64,000 nt of DNA from an uncultured Oscillospiraceae bacterium (GTDB taxonomy: Bacteria > Bacillota > Clostridia > Oscillospirales > Ruminococcaceae), in contig URKR01000007.1 in the NCBI GenBank assembly GCA_900548355.1, positions 26,496 through 90,495 on the forward strand. The letters run 5' to 3'. Under the pieces are notes generated by a model, which was not told the origin of the DNA, made no database searches, and saw only the letters and a list, made by a program, of their open reading frames with translations. The position numbers and the translations under genes were made by a program. Of the stretch, positions 43,519 through 51,935 are shown piece after piece; the stretch's first letter is position 1; every line of letters begins with the position of its first letter.

Positions 43519-44766
43519 ATGGCTGATCGATTCAAAACACACCGGTTCCGCAGGGCGGCCCGCCGCTTCGGTTCGCTGCTGATGACCTGCTGCCTGGCGC
43601 TTGCGCTGGGCTTCCAGGTGGCGCTGCCGGCCCGTGCCGATGACCGCCAGCAGGAGCTGGAAGCCGAAAAGAACCGCCTGCAGCAGGAACTGGACGCCAT
43701 CAAGGAACAGCGCGAAGAAAACCAGGAAAACCTTGAAAGCGCTGAGGCCAGCCGCGCCGACGCGCAGGCCCGGCAGGATGTGCTGGTGCAGCAGGTGGCG
43801 GTTATCGCGGATCTGATCGCCGAGCTGGAGACCCAAATCGGCGAAACTGAGGACGCGATCACGGCCAAACAGGCGGAGATTGAAGCCAAACAGGAGGAAT
43901 TCGACGCACGCTGGGCCGGGTTCAAAGAGCGGATGGTCAGCATGCAGAAGCTCAACGACCAGGGCGGCATCGCGCTGCTTTCCAGTGCGACCAATCTTTT
44001 CCAGCTGCTGACCATCAGCAAGGCGATGGCCAACATTGCAGAGGAAGACCAGGCTGTCTGTACCGACCTTAACAATCAGAAGGCTGAACTGGAAACCGAG
44101 CGGCAGGAACTGGAGGACCAGAAAGCCACGCTGGAAGCCCAGGAGGCCAGCGCGGCGGACCAGCGCAGCCAGCTGGAAAGTGCCCAAAACGAGCTTGCCA
44201 GCACGATCCAGGAACTGGACAGCTCGATTTCGGCCGCTGAAGCGCAGGAACAGGCCCTTGCCGCCGCCCAAAGCGACAAGCAGGCCGAGTTCGACAAGGC
44301 TGCCGAGGAACTGGACTCTTACCTGCGCAGCCTGATCAGCCAGGCACAGGACGATTTCGCTTCGGCGCCGATCAGCTGCTCGCTCAATTTTATCTGCCCG
44401 CTTGACAGCTACAAGTACATTTCCTGCCAGTATGGCTCCGGCGGCCATAAGGGGGTCGATTTTGCCGCGCCCGGCGGCACCCCGATCCGCGCAATTGCGG
44501 CCGGGCAGGTCATCACCTCGACCTACCATTCCAGCTATGGCAACTATGTCATGGTCTACCACGGCACCGACGACCAGGGCAATACCTACGCTTCGCTCTA
44601 CGCCCATATGATTTCGACCCCGGCGGTCAGCCTCGGTCAGGCCGTCGCCCAGGGCGATGTGCTCGGTTATGTCGGTTCCACCGGCAACTCCACCGGCAAC
44701 CACCTGCATCTTGAACTGCGGGTCAACGGCGCGCGCACCAATGCGCTGAATTATGTGCCGCACTGA
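43519..44766 (+). CDS. Murein hydrolase, coiled-coil plus M23 domain (EnvC/PcsB-like)
   Basis: 415 residues. Signal peptide (about 1-40, PARA), then a long coiled-coil region (about 42-290), then an M23 endopeptidase domain. The zinc ligands are intact: His-310 and Asp-314 (GHKGVDFAAPGG), and the HLH pair His-395/His-397. Same layout as EnvC and similar FtsEX-controlled hydrolases; it probably cuts peptide cross-links. GGGGGAGGGG precedes the chosen ATG. Confidence 0.92.
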   Translation: MADRFKTHRFRRAARRFGSLLMTCCLALALGFQVALPARADDRQQELEAEKNRLQQELDAIKEQREENQENLESAEASRADAQARQDVLVQQVAVIADLIAELETQIGETEDAITAKQAEIEAKQEEFDARWAGFKERMVSMQKLNDQGGIALLSSATNLFQLLTISKAMANIAEEDQAVCTDLNNQKAELETERQELEDQKATLEAQEASAADQRSQLESAQNELASTIQELDSSISAAEAQEQALAAAQSDKQAEFDKAAEELDSYLRSLISQAQDDFASAPISCSLNFICPLDSYKYISCQYGSGGHKGVDFAAPGGTPIRAIAAGQVITSTYHSSYGNYVMVYHGTDDQGNTYASLYAHMISTPAVSLGQAVAQGDVLGYVGSTGNSTGNHLHLELRVNGARTNALNYVPH

Positions 44767-44822
44767 TCTGCGGAAATTTGGTTTGAAGCTTTCCACCCTT
44801 TGTTAGCAAGGAGGGAACCTAA

Positions 44823-44924
44823 GTGGACAAACATCATAAAAAGACGGCCCGCGTCGCCTGCCTTGTGCTGGCAGCCGCTATGGTATTGGGGCTGTTTTCT
44901 TCGGTAATTTACGCGTTTGTATGA
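44823..44924 (+). CDS. 33-residue membrane peptide in the ftsEX operon
   Basis: A GTG-started frame with a strong ribosome site (AAGGAGGG, 44808-44816 region). The first nine residues are basic (DKHHKKTAR). One hydrophobic helix follows (VACLVLAAAMVLGLFSSVIYAF). It sits between the M23 hydrolase and the S41-like gene. No family recognised; function unknown. Position suggests a partner in the division or wall-remodelling machinery. Confidence 0.6.
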   Translation: MDKHHKKTARVACLVLAAAMVLGLFSSVIYAFV

Positions 44925-44970
44925 CGCTGCGCCCGGCACAGGCTGATTTTTGAAGGAGAATCCCCACCCT

Positions 44971-46179
44971 ATGAGCAAAAAAGTGAACCTGGCGGTGGCT
45001 GCCACCGTCACCCTGATCGCGATGGCTGTCACCTTCTCCATCACGATGGTTGTCTCGCAGGAAATGTTCAACGATACGGTTCAGGACGTAAAAAACCGTG
45101 AGCGGATGTACAACAAGCTTTCCGAAATTGACCGCTATGTGCGCAACAACGCCTACGGCGACATCAATGAGGATACGCTGAACGACCGCATTGCCGCAGG
45201 TTATATGCTCGGCATTGATGACCCCTATGCGCGGTATTATTCGGCAGCTGCCTATTCGGAGCAGGTTGGCGTTGAGAGCGGCCGGCTTATGAACATCGGC
45301 GTTTCGGTTGTCAAGGATGCATCCAGTGGTTACGCGCGGATTTTGCGCGTTTACGACAACAGCCCGGCCGATGAAAACGGGCTGGCTGCCGGCGGGTTCA
45401 TCACGGCGATTGACGGCACCAGCGTGCGCACGCTGGCCGATACCGCTGCAATCAACTCGGCGCTGCTCGGTGAGGCGGGCAGCGCGGTCAGCATTGACTA
45501 CCTGACGCCGGACCGGCAGGAACAAAGCTACGAGATCACCCGCGCCAACTATACCGCCACCACGGTTTACCCCCAGCTCACAGCCGATGGGGTCGGGTAC
45601 ATCCGGGTGGATGCATTCTCGGCCAACACCGGCGTGGAGTTCCGCACCGCGGTGCAGAGTATGCAGGACCAGGGCGCCACGGCGCTGTTGTTTGACCTGC
45701 GTGATAACACCGGCGAAAACCTCAACGCCGCCCTGATTGCAGCCGACGCCTGTGTGCCGGCCGGCCTGATTGCCCAAAGCCAGGCCAAGGACGGCACCAC
45801 CGAGGATCTGCGCGTTTCGGACGACAATGAGGTTACCCTGCCGATGGTCTGCCTTGTGAACGGCAATACATCGGGCGGGGCTGAACTGTTCGCCAATGCG
45901 CTGCGCAAGATGAGCGGGGCGACCATTGTCGGCACCACAACGGCCGGCATGGGGGTGCTGCTGGGCGATCCGCAGAGTTTTTCGGATGGCAGCGCCGCCG
46001 TCATCACGGTCGGCCTGCTGCTTGACAATGAGGGCGCCACCTGGAATGAAGTCGGCCTGACCCCTGATATTGAGGCCGCCCTGACTGCCGACGAGCAGAG
46101 CAGCTACTATGATTTCACCATTGATACCGACCCCCAGATTCGCCGCGCGCTCAACGCGGTGGCCGCGCTGGTCGGGTAA
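44971..46179 (+). CDS. PDZ-S41 protein, apparently catalytically inactive
   Basis: 402 residues. N-terminal membrane anchor (about 5-32), a PDZ-like domain (about 120-190; ILRVYDNSPADENGLAAGGF), then an S41 protease fold. In CtpA/CtpB proteins the nucleophile Ser and base Lys lie 25 residues apart, in xxSAxxE and TFGKG. Here the aligned positions are Gly-302 (NTSGGAEL) and Met-327 (TAGMG), also 25 apart. Both catalytic residues seem lost, although Ser-301 is one residue off. It may act as a scaffold. AAGGAG precedes the ATG. The gene directly follows the small membrane-peptide gene. Confidence 0.85.
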   Translation: MSKKVNLAVAATVTLIAMAVTFSITMVVSQEMFNDTVQDVKNRERMYNKLSEIDRYVRNNAYGDINEDTLNDRIAAGYMLGIDDPYARYYSAAAYSEQVGVESGRLMNIGVSVVKDASSGYARILRVYDNSPADENGLAAGGFITAIDGTSVRTLADTAAINSALLGEAGSAVSIDYLTPDRQEQSYEITRANYTATTVYPQLTADGVGYIRVDAFSANTGVEFRTAVQSMQDQGATALLFDLRDNTGENLNAALIAADACVPAGLIAQSQAKDGTTEDLRVSDDNEVTLPMVCLVNGNTSGGAELFANALRKMSGATIVGTTTAGMGVLLGDPQSFSDGSAAVITVGLLLDNEGATWNEVGLTPDIEAALTADEQSSYYDFTIDTDPQIRRALNAVAALVG

Positions 46180-46188
46180 GGGGGAGCT

Positions 46189-47049
46189 ATGCCAGCGCTG
46201 ACCGATCTTTCCACGATCCGGGATCTCTGCAAACGGTATGATTTTTCACTTTCCAAGGGGTTCGGCCAGAATTTCTTGGTCAACCCCGGCGTTTGCCCCC
46301 GTATGGCCGAAGCCGCCGGCCTCGGCCCCGGTTGGGGCGCGCTGGAAATCGGCCCCGGCATTGGTGTGCTGACCGAGCAGCTTGCCGCCCGGGCGGACAA
46401 GGTGGTTTCGATCGAACTGGACCGCCGGCTGGAACCGCTGCTGGCCGAAACACTGGCAGGGAAGGACAATATCAAAATCGTCTGGGGCGATGTGCTCGAT
46501 GTGGATCTGCATACGCTGCTGCGTGAGGAATTCGGCGATAAGCCGGTCGCGGTATGCGCAAACCTGCCCTATTACATCACGAGCCCGATCCTGATGCGGC
46601 TGCTTGAAAGCCGGCTGCCGGTGCAGAGCATCACGGTTATGGTGCAGCGCGAGGCCGCGCAGCGCCTGTGCGCCGAACCCGGGACCCGGGCGGCCGGCGC
46701 GATCAGTTATGCCGTCGCCTATTATGCCACGCCGCGGCAGCTTTTCACGGTACAGCCCGGGAGCTTTTACCCTGCGCCCAAGGTAACCAGCGCGGTGATC
46801 CGGCTGGATCTGCACAAAAAATCGCCGGTTACCCCGCCCCGCGGGGAGGAAGCCGGGCTGTTCAGGCTGATTCGCGCGGCTTTCAGCCAGCGGCGCAAAA
46901 CAGCAGCCAACGCGATTTCGGCCGGCCTGGGCTTGCCAAAACCGCAGGTGCTGGAAGCGCTGGCAGCCGCCGGGCTTGACGCCCGCCTGCGGCCCGAACA
47001 GCTTACACTTGCCGATTACTGCGCCTTGCAGGCCGCGCTTGCGCACTGA
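46189..47049 (+). CDS. rsmA: 16S rRNA dimethyladenosine transferase
   Basis: 286 residues. Also called KsgA; dimethylates two adjacent adenines near the 3' end of 16S rRNA. SAM-binding motif I (ALEIGPGIGVLTEQLA) follows SKGFGQNFLVNP. The catalytic NLPYYITSPIL is intact. The C-terminal helical domain is complete. GGGGGAG sits before the ATG, nine bases after the S41 gene. Confidence 0.95.
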   Translation: MPALTDLSTIRDLCKRYDFSLSKGFGQNFLVNPGVCPRMAEAAGLGPGWGALEIGPGIGVLTEQLAARADKVVSIELDRRLEPLLAETLAGKDNIKIVWGDVLDVDLHTLLREEFGDKPVAVCANLPYYITSPILMRLLESRLPVQSITVMVQREAAQRLCAEPGTRAAGAISYAVAYYATPRQLFTVQPGSFYPAPKVTSAVIRLDLHKKSPVTPPRGEEAGLFRLIRAAFSQRRKTAANAISAGLGLPKPQVLEALAAAGLDARLRPEQLTLADYCALQAALAH

Positions 47050-47076
47050 GTAATTGCCCGGTATGCCGCCAAACGG

Positions 47077-47106
47077 TTGACAAAGCACGCCGCTGCGTGG
47101 TACAAT
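47077..47106 (+). promoter_or_regulatory. Promoter of tRNA-Thr
   Basis: TTGACA (47077-47082), 18-base spacer, TACAAT (47101-47106), 39 bases before the tRNA. Confidence 0.75.
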
Positions 47107-47145
47107 ACATGGGTGCTTCGGGGTTTGCCCGCCGCACCCAACTGG

Positions 47146-47221
47146 GCTGGCATAGCACAATTGGCAGTGCAGCTGATTTGTAATCAGCAGGTTGCAGGTT
47201 CGATTCCTGTTGCCAGCTCCA
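47146..47221 (+). tRNA. tRNA-Thr (anticodon TGT)
   Basis: A complete cloverleaf of 76 bases including an encoded CCA. The acceptor stem GCTGGCA pairs with TGCCAGC, discriminator T. The anticodon stem-loop CTGATTTGTAATCAG gives TGT (reading ACA). T-loop GTTCGATTC. Single gene flanked by its own promoter and terminator. Confidence 0.96.
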
Positions 47222-47259
47222 ACACCGCGCCGGAAAAATTTTCCGGCGCGGTGTTTTTT
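47222..47259 (+). terminator. Terminator of tRNA-Thr
   Basis: A stem of about 15 bp (ACACCGCGCCGGAAAA with its exact complement) is followed by six T. It begins directly after the CCA end. Confidence 0.88.
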
Positions 47260-47325
47260 CACAGAAAGCGGGGCGACAGCGCTGCGGTTTGCCCCTATGT
47301 TTGAAGCCAAGGAGACAAACGTGTC

Positions 47326-48003
47326 ATGAAGAATAAGCACAAAGCCATTGCCGCAGCCGGCATAGCCGCCGCGGCGGCCGGTGTGATCGGGCACCGGGTG
47401 GCGGCGGCCCGCCGGGCCCGGGCGGACGCCGATACCCTGCGACAGGCCTATGAATCCCTGAACGGACAGGAACGCCTGACTGACCCGGGCAACTACTTCC
47501 AGGCTGTTGCCCTGCCGGCGGATATACAAGTGCGGTTGCTCACGGCCCAGCAGGCAGCCAATATGAGCGAGGGCACTGTGTTTTTCGGTTTCCCAACCTG
47601 CCCGTGGTGCCGCAACGCGCTGCCGCTTGCACTTGAGGCGGCGGCCGGGGCGGGATGCACGCTGTGCTACTGCCCGCTTGATGAATACCGCGATGTCTAC
47701 GCGCTGGAGGATGACGCGCTGGTGGAAAAGACGCCGGCCGGCCCCGGCTATCATGCGCTGCTTGCACGGCTGGGGAATTGTCTGGAACCTTACACCCTGA
47801 CCGATTCCAGAGGCAATGCGGTGCCCATTGGGGAAAAGCGGATCTTTGCGCCGACGATTGCCCGATTCCATAACGGCGCGCTGACCAATTTCTGGACGCT
47901 GGAAGCCATCGGTTTCCAACTGCCCGAAGGCCAGAGCAAGTACGCCCCCTGGACCGGGGAACAGAAGGCTATGGTGCGTGAAACCTTGCAAAAAATGTTC
48001 TGA
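47326..48003 (+). CDS. Thioredoxin-like protein with N-terminal anchor
   Basis: 225 residues. The N-terminal ~28 residues are Ala-rich and hydrophobic with flanking Lys/Arg, like a membrane anchor or uncleaved signal. The core has a thioredoxin-type strand and active site (VFFGFPTCPWCRNALPLAL, CPWC) and a later cis-Pro-like stretch (FAPTIARFHNG). Probably a thiol-disulfide enzyme; partner unknown. AAGGAG lies about ten bases before the ATG. No promoter is obvious after the tRNA terminator. Confidence 0.7.
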   Translation: MKNKHKAIAAAGIAAAAAGVIGHRVAAARRARADADTLRQAYESLNGQERLTDPGNYFQAVALPADIQVRLLTAQQAANMSEGTVFFGFPTCPWCRNALPLALEAAAGAGCTLCYCPLDEYRDVYALEDDALVEKTPAGPGYHALLARLGNCLEPYTLTDSRGNAVPIGEKRIFAPTIARFHNGALTNFWTLEAIGFQLPEGQSKYAPWTGEQKAMVRETLQKMF

Positions 48004-48016
48004 AGCCGATAAATAC

Positions 48017-48052
48017 GCAGCGCCGCCCCGTGCAGTAACGGGGCGGCGCTGC
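48017..48052. terminator. Bidirectional hairpin between convergent genes
   Basis: A perfect 14-bp GC-rich stem (48017-48030 with 48039-48052). No long T run on either side. It lies between the thioredoxin-like and FlaR-like genes. Confidence 0.55.
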
Positions 48053-48075
48053 GCATTGCGGTAAAAATGGCGGTT

Positions 48076-48606
48076 TTATTGCGGCGGGTCCAGGTTTTCT
48101 GCCCGGTATAGCCTGTCCAGATCGCGCTGGCTGCGTAAAACTTCTGCTTTGGCCGGCCAGGCGGCGGTCACGGCGGTGAAACGGGCGCGGCGCTCTTTGG
48201 TGCGGCCGTCCCAAAGGACCCAGCGCACAAACTCTGCGTCAAGCTTTTCAGTGCAGCCTTCGCGCATATCGGGCCGGGTTTTGCCGCGGTAGCGGCGGGT
48301 GCGCTCCATCACCCGGCGCAGGCAGGCCCAGCGGCCGAACGCGAGGATCAGGATGCGGTCGCTCTCGGCCAGGCGGCGGTCATAACAAAGGTTTGTATAG
48401 TTGCCGTCGATGACCCAGCCGGTCTCGCTGTTTGCATCAAGAAAGGCGGCTACGTCGGCCTGCTGCGCGGGCTGGGTGCGTTCGGCCCAGCCCGGGGCAA
48501 AGTGCACCCGGTCCAGGTGCAGCACCGGCAGGCCGTACCGCCGGCCGAGCGCTGCGGCCAGCGTTGATTTGCCGGCGCCGGAAAAGCCGAGGATTGTAAT
48601 TTTCAC
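48076..48606 (-). CDS. P-loop kinase, DNA topology modulation (FlaR)-like
   Basis: 176 residues. Walker A GFSGAGKST at the N-terminus, then LHLDRVHFAPGW and WVIDGNY. This matches the small adenylate-kinase-like proteins annotated as FlaR or 'topology modulation', whose true role is unclear and which are probably small-molecule kinases. Monocistronic with its own promoter. Confidence 0.78.
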   Translation of the reverse strand: MKITILGFSGAGKSTLAAALGRRYGLPVLHLDRVHFAPGWAERTQPAQQADVAAFLDANSETGWVIDGNYTNLCYDRRLAESDRILILAFGRWACLRRVMERTRRYRGKTRPDMREGCTEKLDAEFVRWVLWDGRTKERRARFTAVTAAWPAKAEVLRSQRDLDRLYRAENLDPPQ

Positions 48607-48666
48607 AGTGCTTCCCCCGTTCGTTTGGTATTGTCTGCATCCGCCACAAAACAGCGCTGCCCGGTT

Positions 48667-48695
48667 ATTCTACGCTTGAAAGCCGGCTGTGTCAA
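48667..48695 (-). promoter_or_regulatory. Promoter of the FlaR-like gene
   Basis: Minus strand TTGACA (48695-48690), 17-base spacer, TAGAAT (48672-48667). Confidence 0.72.
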
Positions 48696-48709
48696 GCAGG
48701 GAAAGACGA

Positions 48710-48738
48710 TTGCCAAACGCGCATGGATTGGCTATAAT
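48710..48738 (+). promoter_or_regulatory. Promoter of recD2-comF-mreB
   Basis: TTGCCA (48710-48715), 17-base spacer, perfect TATAAT (48733-48738). It is divergent from the FlaR-like promoter. The downstream repeat element would form the 5' leader of the transcript. Confidence 0.75.
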
Positions 48739-48739
48739 A

Positions 48740-48871
48740 AAAGAGTTTAGAGTTGAGATGCGGTTTGCTTTGCGGCGCGGTTTGAAAAAAGTGCCGGAAA
48801 CCCGGACGATGTTTTGGGCGCGCAGCGCGATCCGCCTGATACGGGTTCTCGACTCTAACACTTCACTCTTG
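48740..48871. repeat. Intergenic nested inverted-repeat element, copy F
   Basis: Left outer arm AAGAGTTTAGAGTTGAGATG; right outer arm TTCTCGACTCTAACAC ending TTCACTCTT. Inner arms GCGGCGCGGTTTGAAAA and GTTTTGGGCGCGCAGCGCG; core with GTGCCGGAAACCCGG. Unlike the other copies it lies directly behind a promoter rather than a stop codon, so it becomes the 5' leader of recD2. Confidence 0.62.
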
Positions 48872-48915
48872 ACAGATTGACAAAACCGGGGCTTTGCGGG
48901 AAGGGGGCGGACAGG

Positions 48916-51147
48916 TTGGAACAGGAACTGCAAAAGCTGCAGGGTGTGGTGGAACGGGTGATCTTTGAAAACGCACAGACCGGTTACTGCGTTTTTGAAG
49001 TGGATGCCGGCGGCACCGATGTTGTGGTGGCCGGCAATGTCGGCAGCATTGACAACGGTATGTCGGTTGTCGTGTACGGCCGCATGACCAACCACCCGAG
49101 CTACGGCGAGCAATTCAGGGCCGATACCTGTGAAGCCGCTCTTCCGCAGGACACCGCCGCCCTGCTCAGTTATCTTTCCAGCGGGGTTCTGCCCTATATC
49201 GGGCCCTCAACGGCAAAGAAAATTGTAGCCAAATTCGGGGCCGAAACCCTCACCGTCATTGCGGAGCAGCCGGAACGGCTCTGTGAGCTCAAAGGAATCA
49301 CATCCCAGAAGGCCGCTGCAATCTCGCACGAGTTTCGCCGCCTGTATGGCGTGCGGGAAATCATCGCCTGGATGGCGCGGTTCGGCCTGCCGGCCCAGGC
49401 TGCGGTCACGGCCTACCGCACCTGGGGAAGCCACACGGTCGAAGCGCTGACCCACAACCCCTATATGCTCTGCGGCGAACCGCTCAACCTCAAATTCAGT
49501 CAGGTGGATGGGATTGCCGCGGCGCTCGATCTTGAACAGGAAGGCGACCTGCGCATCGGGGCCGGGCTGCTGTATACGCTGCGGCACAATGCAAACAACG
49601 GCCACACCTGCCTGCCGCGGCAGAAGCTCATCGCGGCGGCAGCCCGCTTTTTGCGGGTGGCGCCGGAAAGTGTTGCGCGCGGGCTGGATGCCCAGCTGGA
49701 ACGCGAAGAACTGCGCGCACAGACGTTTGACAATACAGAATATATCTATCTGCCCGATCTGCTGGCAGCCGAACAGGATATTGCGGCCCGCCTCGGCGAG
49801 CTTTCCACCTTTCCGACCGAGCCGCCCAAAACCCTGGAAAGCGACATCAAGGTGCTGGAAATGGCACAGGGATTTGCCTATGCGCCGCTGCAGCGTGAGG
49901 CGATTCGCATGGCGCTGTCAAACCGGGTCATGGTGCTGACCGGGGGCCCGGGCACCGGCAAAACAACGACGGTCAATGCCATTCTGAATTTGTATGAAGC
50001 CGTTTATGACCGCGTCGCCCTCTGCGCGCCGACGGGCCGGGCTGCCAAGCGGCTCAGCGAATTGACAGGGCACAGCGCTTCCACCATCCATCGTTTGCTT
50101 GAGGTCGATTATACAACCGGCAGCGTGCGGTTTGTCCACAACGAGAAAAACCTGCTGCCGTTCGATGTCATCATTTTGGATGAGATGAGTATGGTGGATG
50201 TCAAGCTGTTCCAGGCGCTGCTCGCGGCGGCGCGCTACCGCTGCCGCATCATTATGGTGGGCGACGCCGACCAGCTGCCGAGCGTGGGCCCCGGCAACAT
50301 ACTGGGGGAAATTCTGCGCGCCGGCGTACTGCCCACCGTGCGGCTGACCGAAATCTTCCGCCAGGCGCAGAAAAGCCTGATTGTGCGCAACGCCCACTGG
50401 ATTGTCGGCGGGCAGCTGCCCCAAAAAGGCGGGCGGGAGGATGACTTTTTCATGCTCGAATCCTACGGCCCGGCATGCCAGCGGCTTGTCTGCGACCTTG
50501 TGGCAACCCGGCTGCCCCGCACCTATGGCCTTGACCCTGTGCGGGATATCCAGGTGCTTTGCCCGACCAAAGTCGGCCCGACCGGCAGTGTGGAGCTGAA
50601 CCGGAAACTGCAGGCCGTGCTCAACCCGCCTGCGCCCAACAAACCCCAGATCGCCTGGGAACAGAGCGGCCGGGTGCTGCGCCTTGGCGATAAAGTCATG
50701 CAGGTCAAAAATGATTATGACATCCCTTATGAACGGGGCGGGGGCGAAGCCGGCGTCGGCGCATACAACGGGGATCTTGGCGTCATTACCGAGGTGGACC
50801 CCGAAACCCGCAGCGTCGTTGTGGAGATGGACGACCGCCGCTATACCTACGGTCCGGACCAGCTTGCCGAGATTGAGCCGGCCTATGCGGTGACCATTCA
50901 CAAAAGCCAGGGGTCGGAGTTTCCGGCCGTTATCCTGCCGCTGGCCGACGTGCCGGCCCGGCTGTGCTACCGCAACCTGCTGTATACCGGCGTGACACGT
51001 GCGCGGCGGCTCTGTGTGGTGGCCGGGACCGGCCGTACCGTGCAGGCCATGGTCTCCAACATCCGCCAAAACCTGCGGTACAGCGGCCTGCGGTTCCTGC
51101 TTGCCGAAACCGCCTGCCGGAATCGGCCTGAGGAGCAAAACGCATGA
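48916..51147 (+). CDS. recD2: RecD2-type ATP-dependent DNA helicase
   Basis: 743 residues, full length for RecD2. N-terminal OB-like and helix-hairpin-helix region (YIGPSTAKKIVAKFG). The motor begins with Walker A TGGPGTGKTTT, Walker B IILDEMSM, and ends with the helicase motif AYAVTIHKSQGSEF. 5'-3' helicase without RecBC, used in repair and replication-fork processing. The start is a TTG at 48916 with AAGGGGG seven bases upstream. The stop overlaps comF (ATGA). Confidence 0.93.
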   Translation: MEQELQKLQGVVERVIFENAQTGYCVFEVDAGGTDVVVAGNVGSIDNGMSVVVYGRMTNHPSYGEQFRADTCEAALPQDTAALLSYLSSGVLPYIGPSTAKKIVAKFGAETLTVIAEQPERLCELKGITSQKAAAISHEFRRLYGVREIIAWMARFGLPAQAAVTAYRTWGSHTVEALTHNPYMLCGEPLNLKFSQVDGIAAALDLEQEGDLRIGAGLLYTLRHNANNGHTCLPRQKLIAAAARFLRVAPESVARGLDAQLEREELRAQTFDNTEYIYLPDLLAAEQDIAARLGELSTFPTEPPKTLESDIKVLEMAQGFAYAPLQREAIRMALSNRVMVLTGGPGTGKTTTVNAILNLYEAVYDRVALCAPTGRAAKRLSELTGHSASTIHRLLEVDYTTGSVRFVHNEKNLLPFDVIILDEMSMVDVKLFQALLAAARYRCRIIMVGDADQLPSVGPGNILGEILRAGVLPTVRLTEIFRQAQKSLIVRNAHWIVGGQLPQKGGREDDFFMLESYGPACQRLVCDLVATRLPRTYGLDPVRDIQVLCPTKVGPTGSVELNRKLQAVLNPPAPNKPQIAWEQSGRVLRLGDKVMQVKNDYDIPYERGGGEAGVGAYNGDLGVITEVDPETRSVVVEMDDRRYTYGPDQLAEIEPAYAVTIHKSQGSEFPAVILPLADVPARLCYRNLLYTGVTRARRLCVVAGTGRTVQAMVSNIRQNLRYSGLRFLLAETACRNRPEEQNA

Positions 51148-51932
51148 ACCGCCGTGCCGTTTGGCGCCTGGCCGAAAAGCTGGCGGCGCTGGTCTGGCCG
51201 CGGCGCTGCCCGCTGTGCGGGGAGCTGCTTGGCCCTGATGCGGCGGAAGGTGTTCTGTGCCCGGCCTGCGCGCCGCAGGCTGCTGCCTTGGCTCACAACC
51301 CGCCCCGGCTTCATGCAGCGGAGCACGGCTGGTACGCACTGTCCGGTGCGGCGGCCGCGTACCGGTATGAAGGCGCGGTGCGGCAGGCGATTCTGCTTGC
51401 CAAAGGCAACGCCCGCCCCTGGGCAGCGCGGGAACTGGCCGATCTTGTTGCGCTGCGGGTGTTCGGCGCCGAAAGCGCGCTGCCCGGCGGCAGGCCCCGC
51501 TACCAGGGGCTGGCCGGTTTCCCGCTGTATGATGCGATTGTACCGGTGCCGCCGCGCCGCCCCGGAACCGGTAAACTGCCCGCCCGGCTGGCACGGCGTC
51601 TCGGCGCGGTGCTTGGCATACCGGTTGTTGAAGCACTGGTTCCCACCCGCCGTATGCAGCCGCAGAAAAGCCTTGACCGCATGGCCCGGTATGCAAATAC
51701 CCGCGCAGGGTATACGGCCCGCGGCGGGCTGGACTTTTCCGGCAAACGGCTGCTGCTTGTCGATGATATTCTGACCACCGGGGCGACGGCTTCGGCCTGC
51801 GCGCTTGCGCTGCTGGAAGCCGGGGCGGTCTCGGTTTTTGCGGTTACGGTGGCGGCTGCCGGCGAATCCGCCCAGGCGTCCCGCACAGCCGCGCCACAAC
51901 CCCACCAACCGGCCAGGCCGGAGAAAGCATAA
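51144..51932 (+). CDS. comF: ComF-family phosphoribosyltransferase-like protein
   Basis: 262 residues. N-terminal zinc ribbon (Cys-22, 25, 39, 42), then a PRTase fold with the PRPP loop LLLVDDILTTGATA. In competent bacteria ComF helps take up single-stranded DNA; it is also common in non-competent Firmicutes. No other com gene is in the window. GAGGAGC precedes the ATG, which overlaps recD2. mreB starts three bases after its stop. Confidence 0.9.
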   Translation: MNRRAVWRLAEKLAALVWPRRCPLCGELLGPDAAEGVLCPACAPQAAALAHNPPRLHAAEHGWYALSGAAAAYRYEGAVRQAILLAKGNARPWAARELADLVALRVFGAESALPGGRPRYQGLAGFPLYDAIVPVPPRRPGTGKLPARLARRLGAVLGIPVVEALVPTRRMQPQKSLDRMARYANTRAGYTARGGLDFSGKRLLLVDDILTTGATASACALALLEAGAVSVFAVTVAAAGESAQASRTAAPQPHQPARPEKA

Positions 51933-51935
51933 TTC

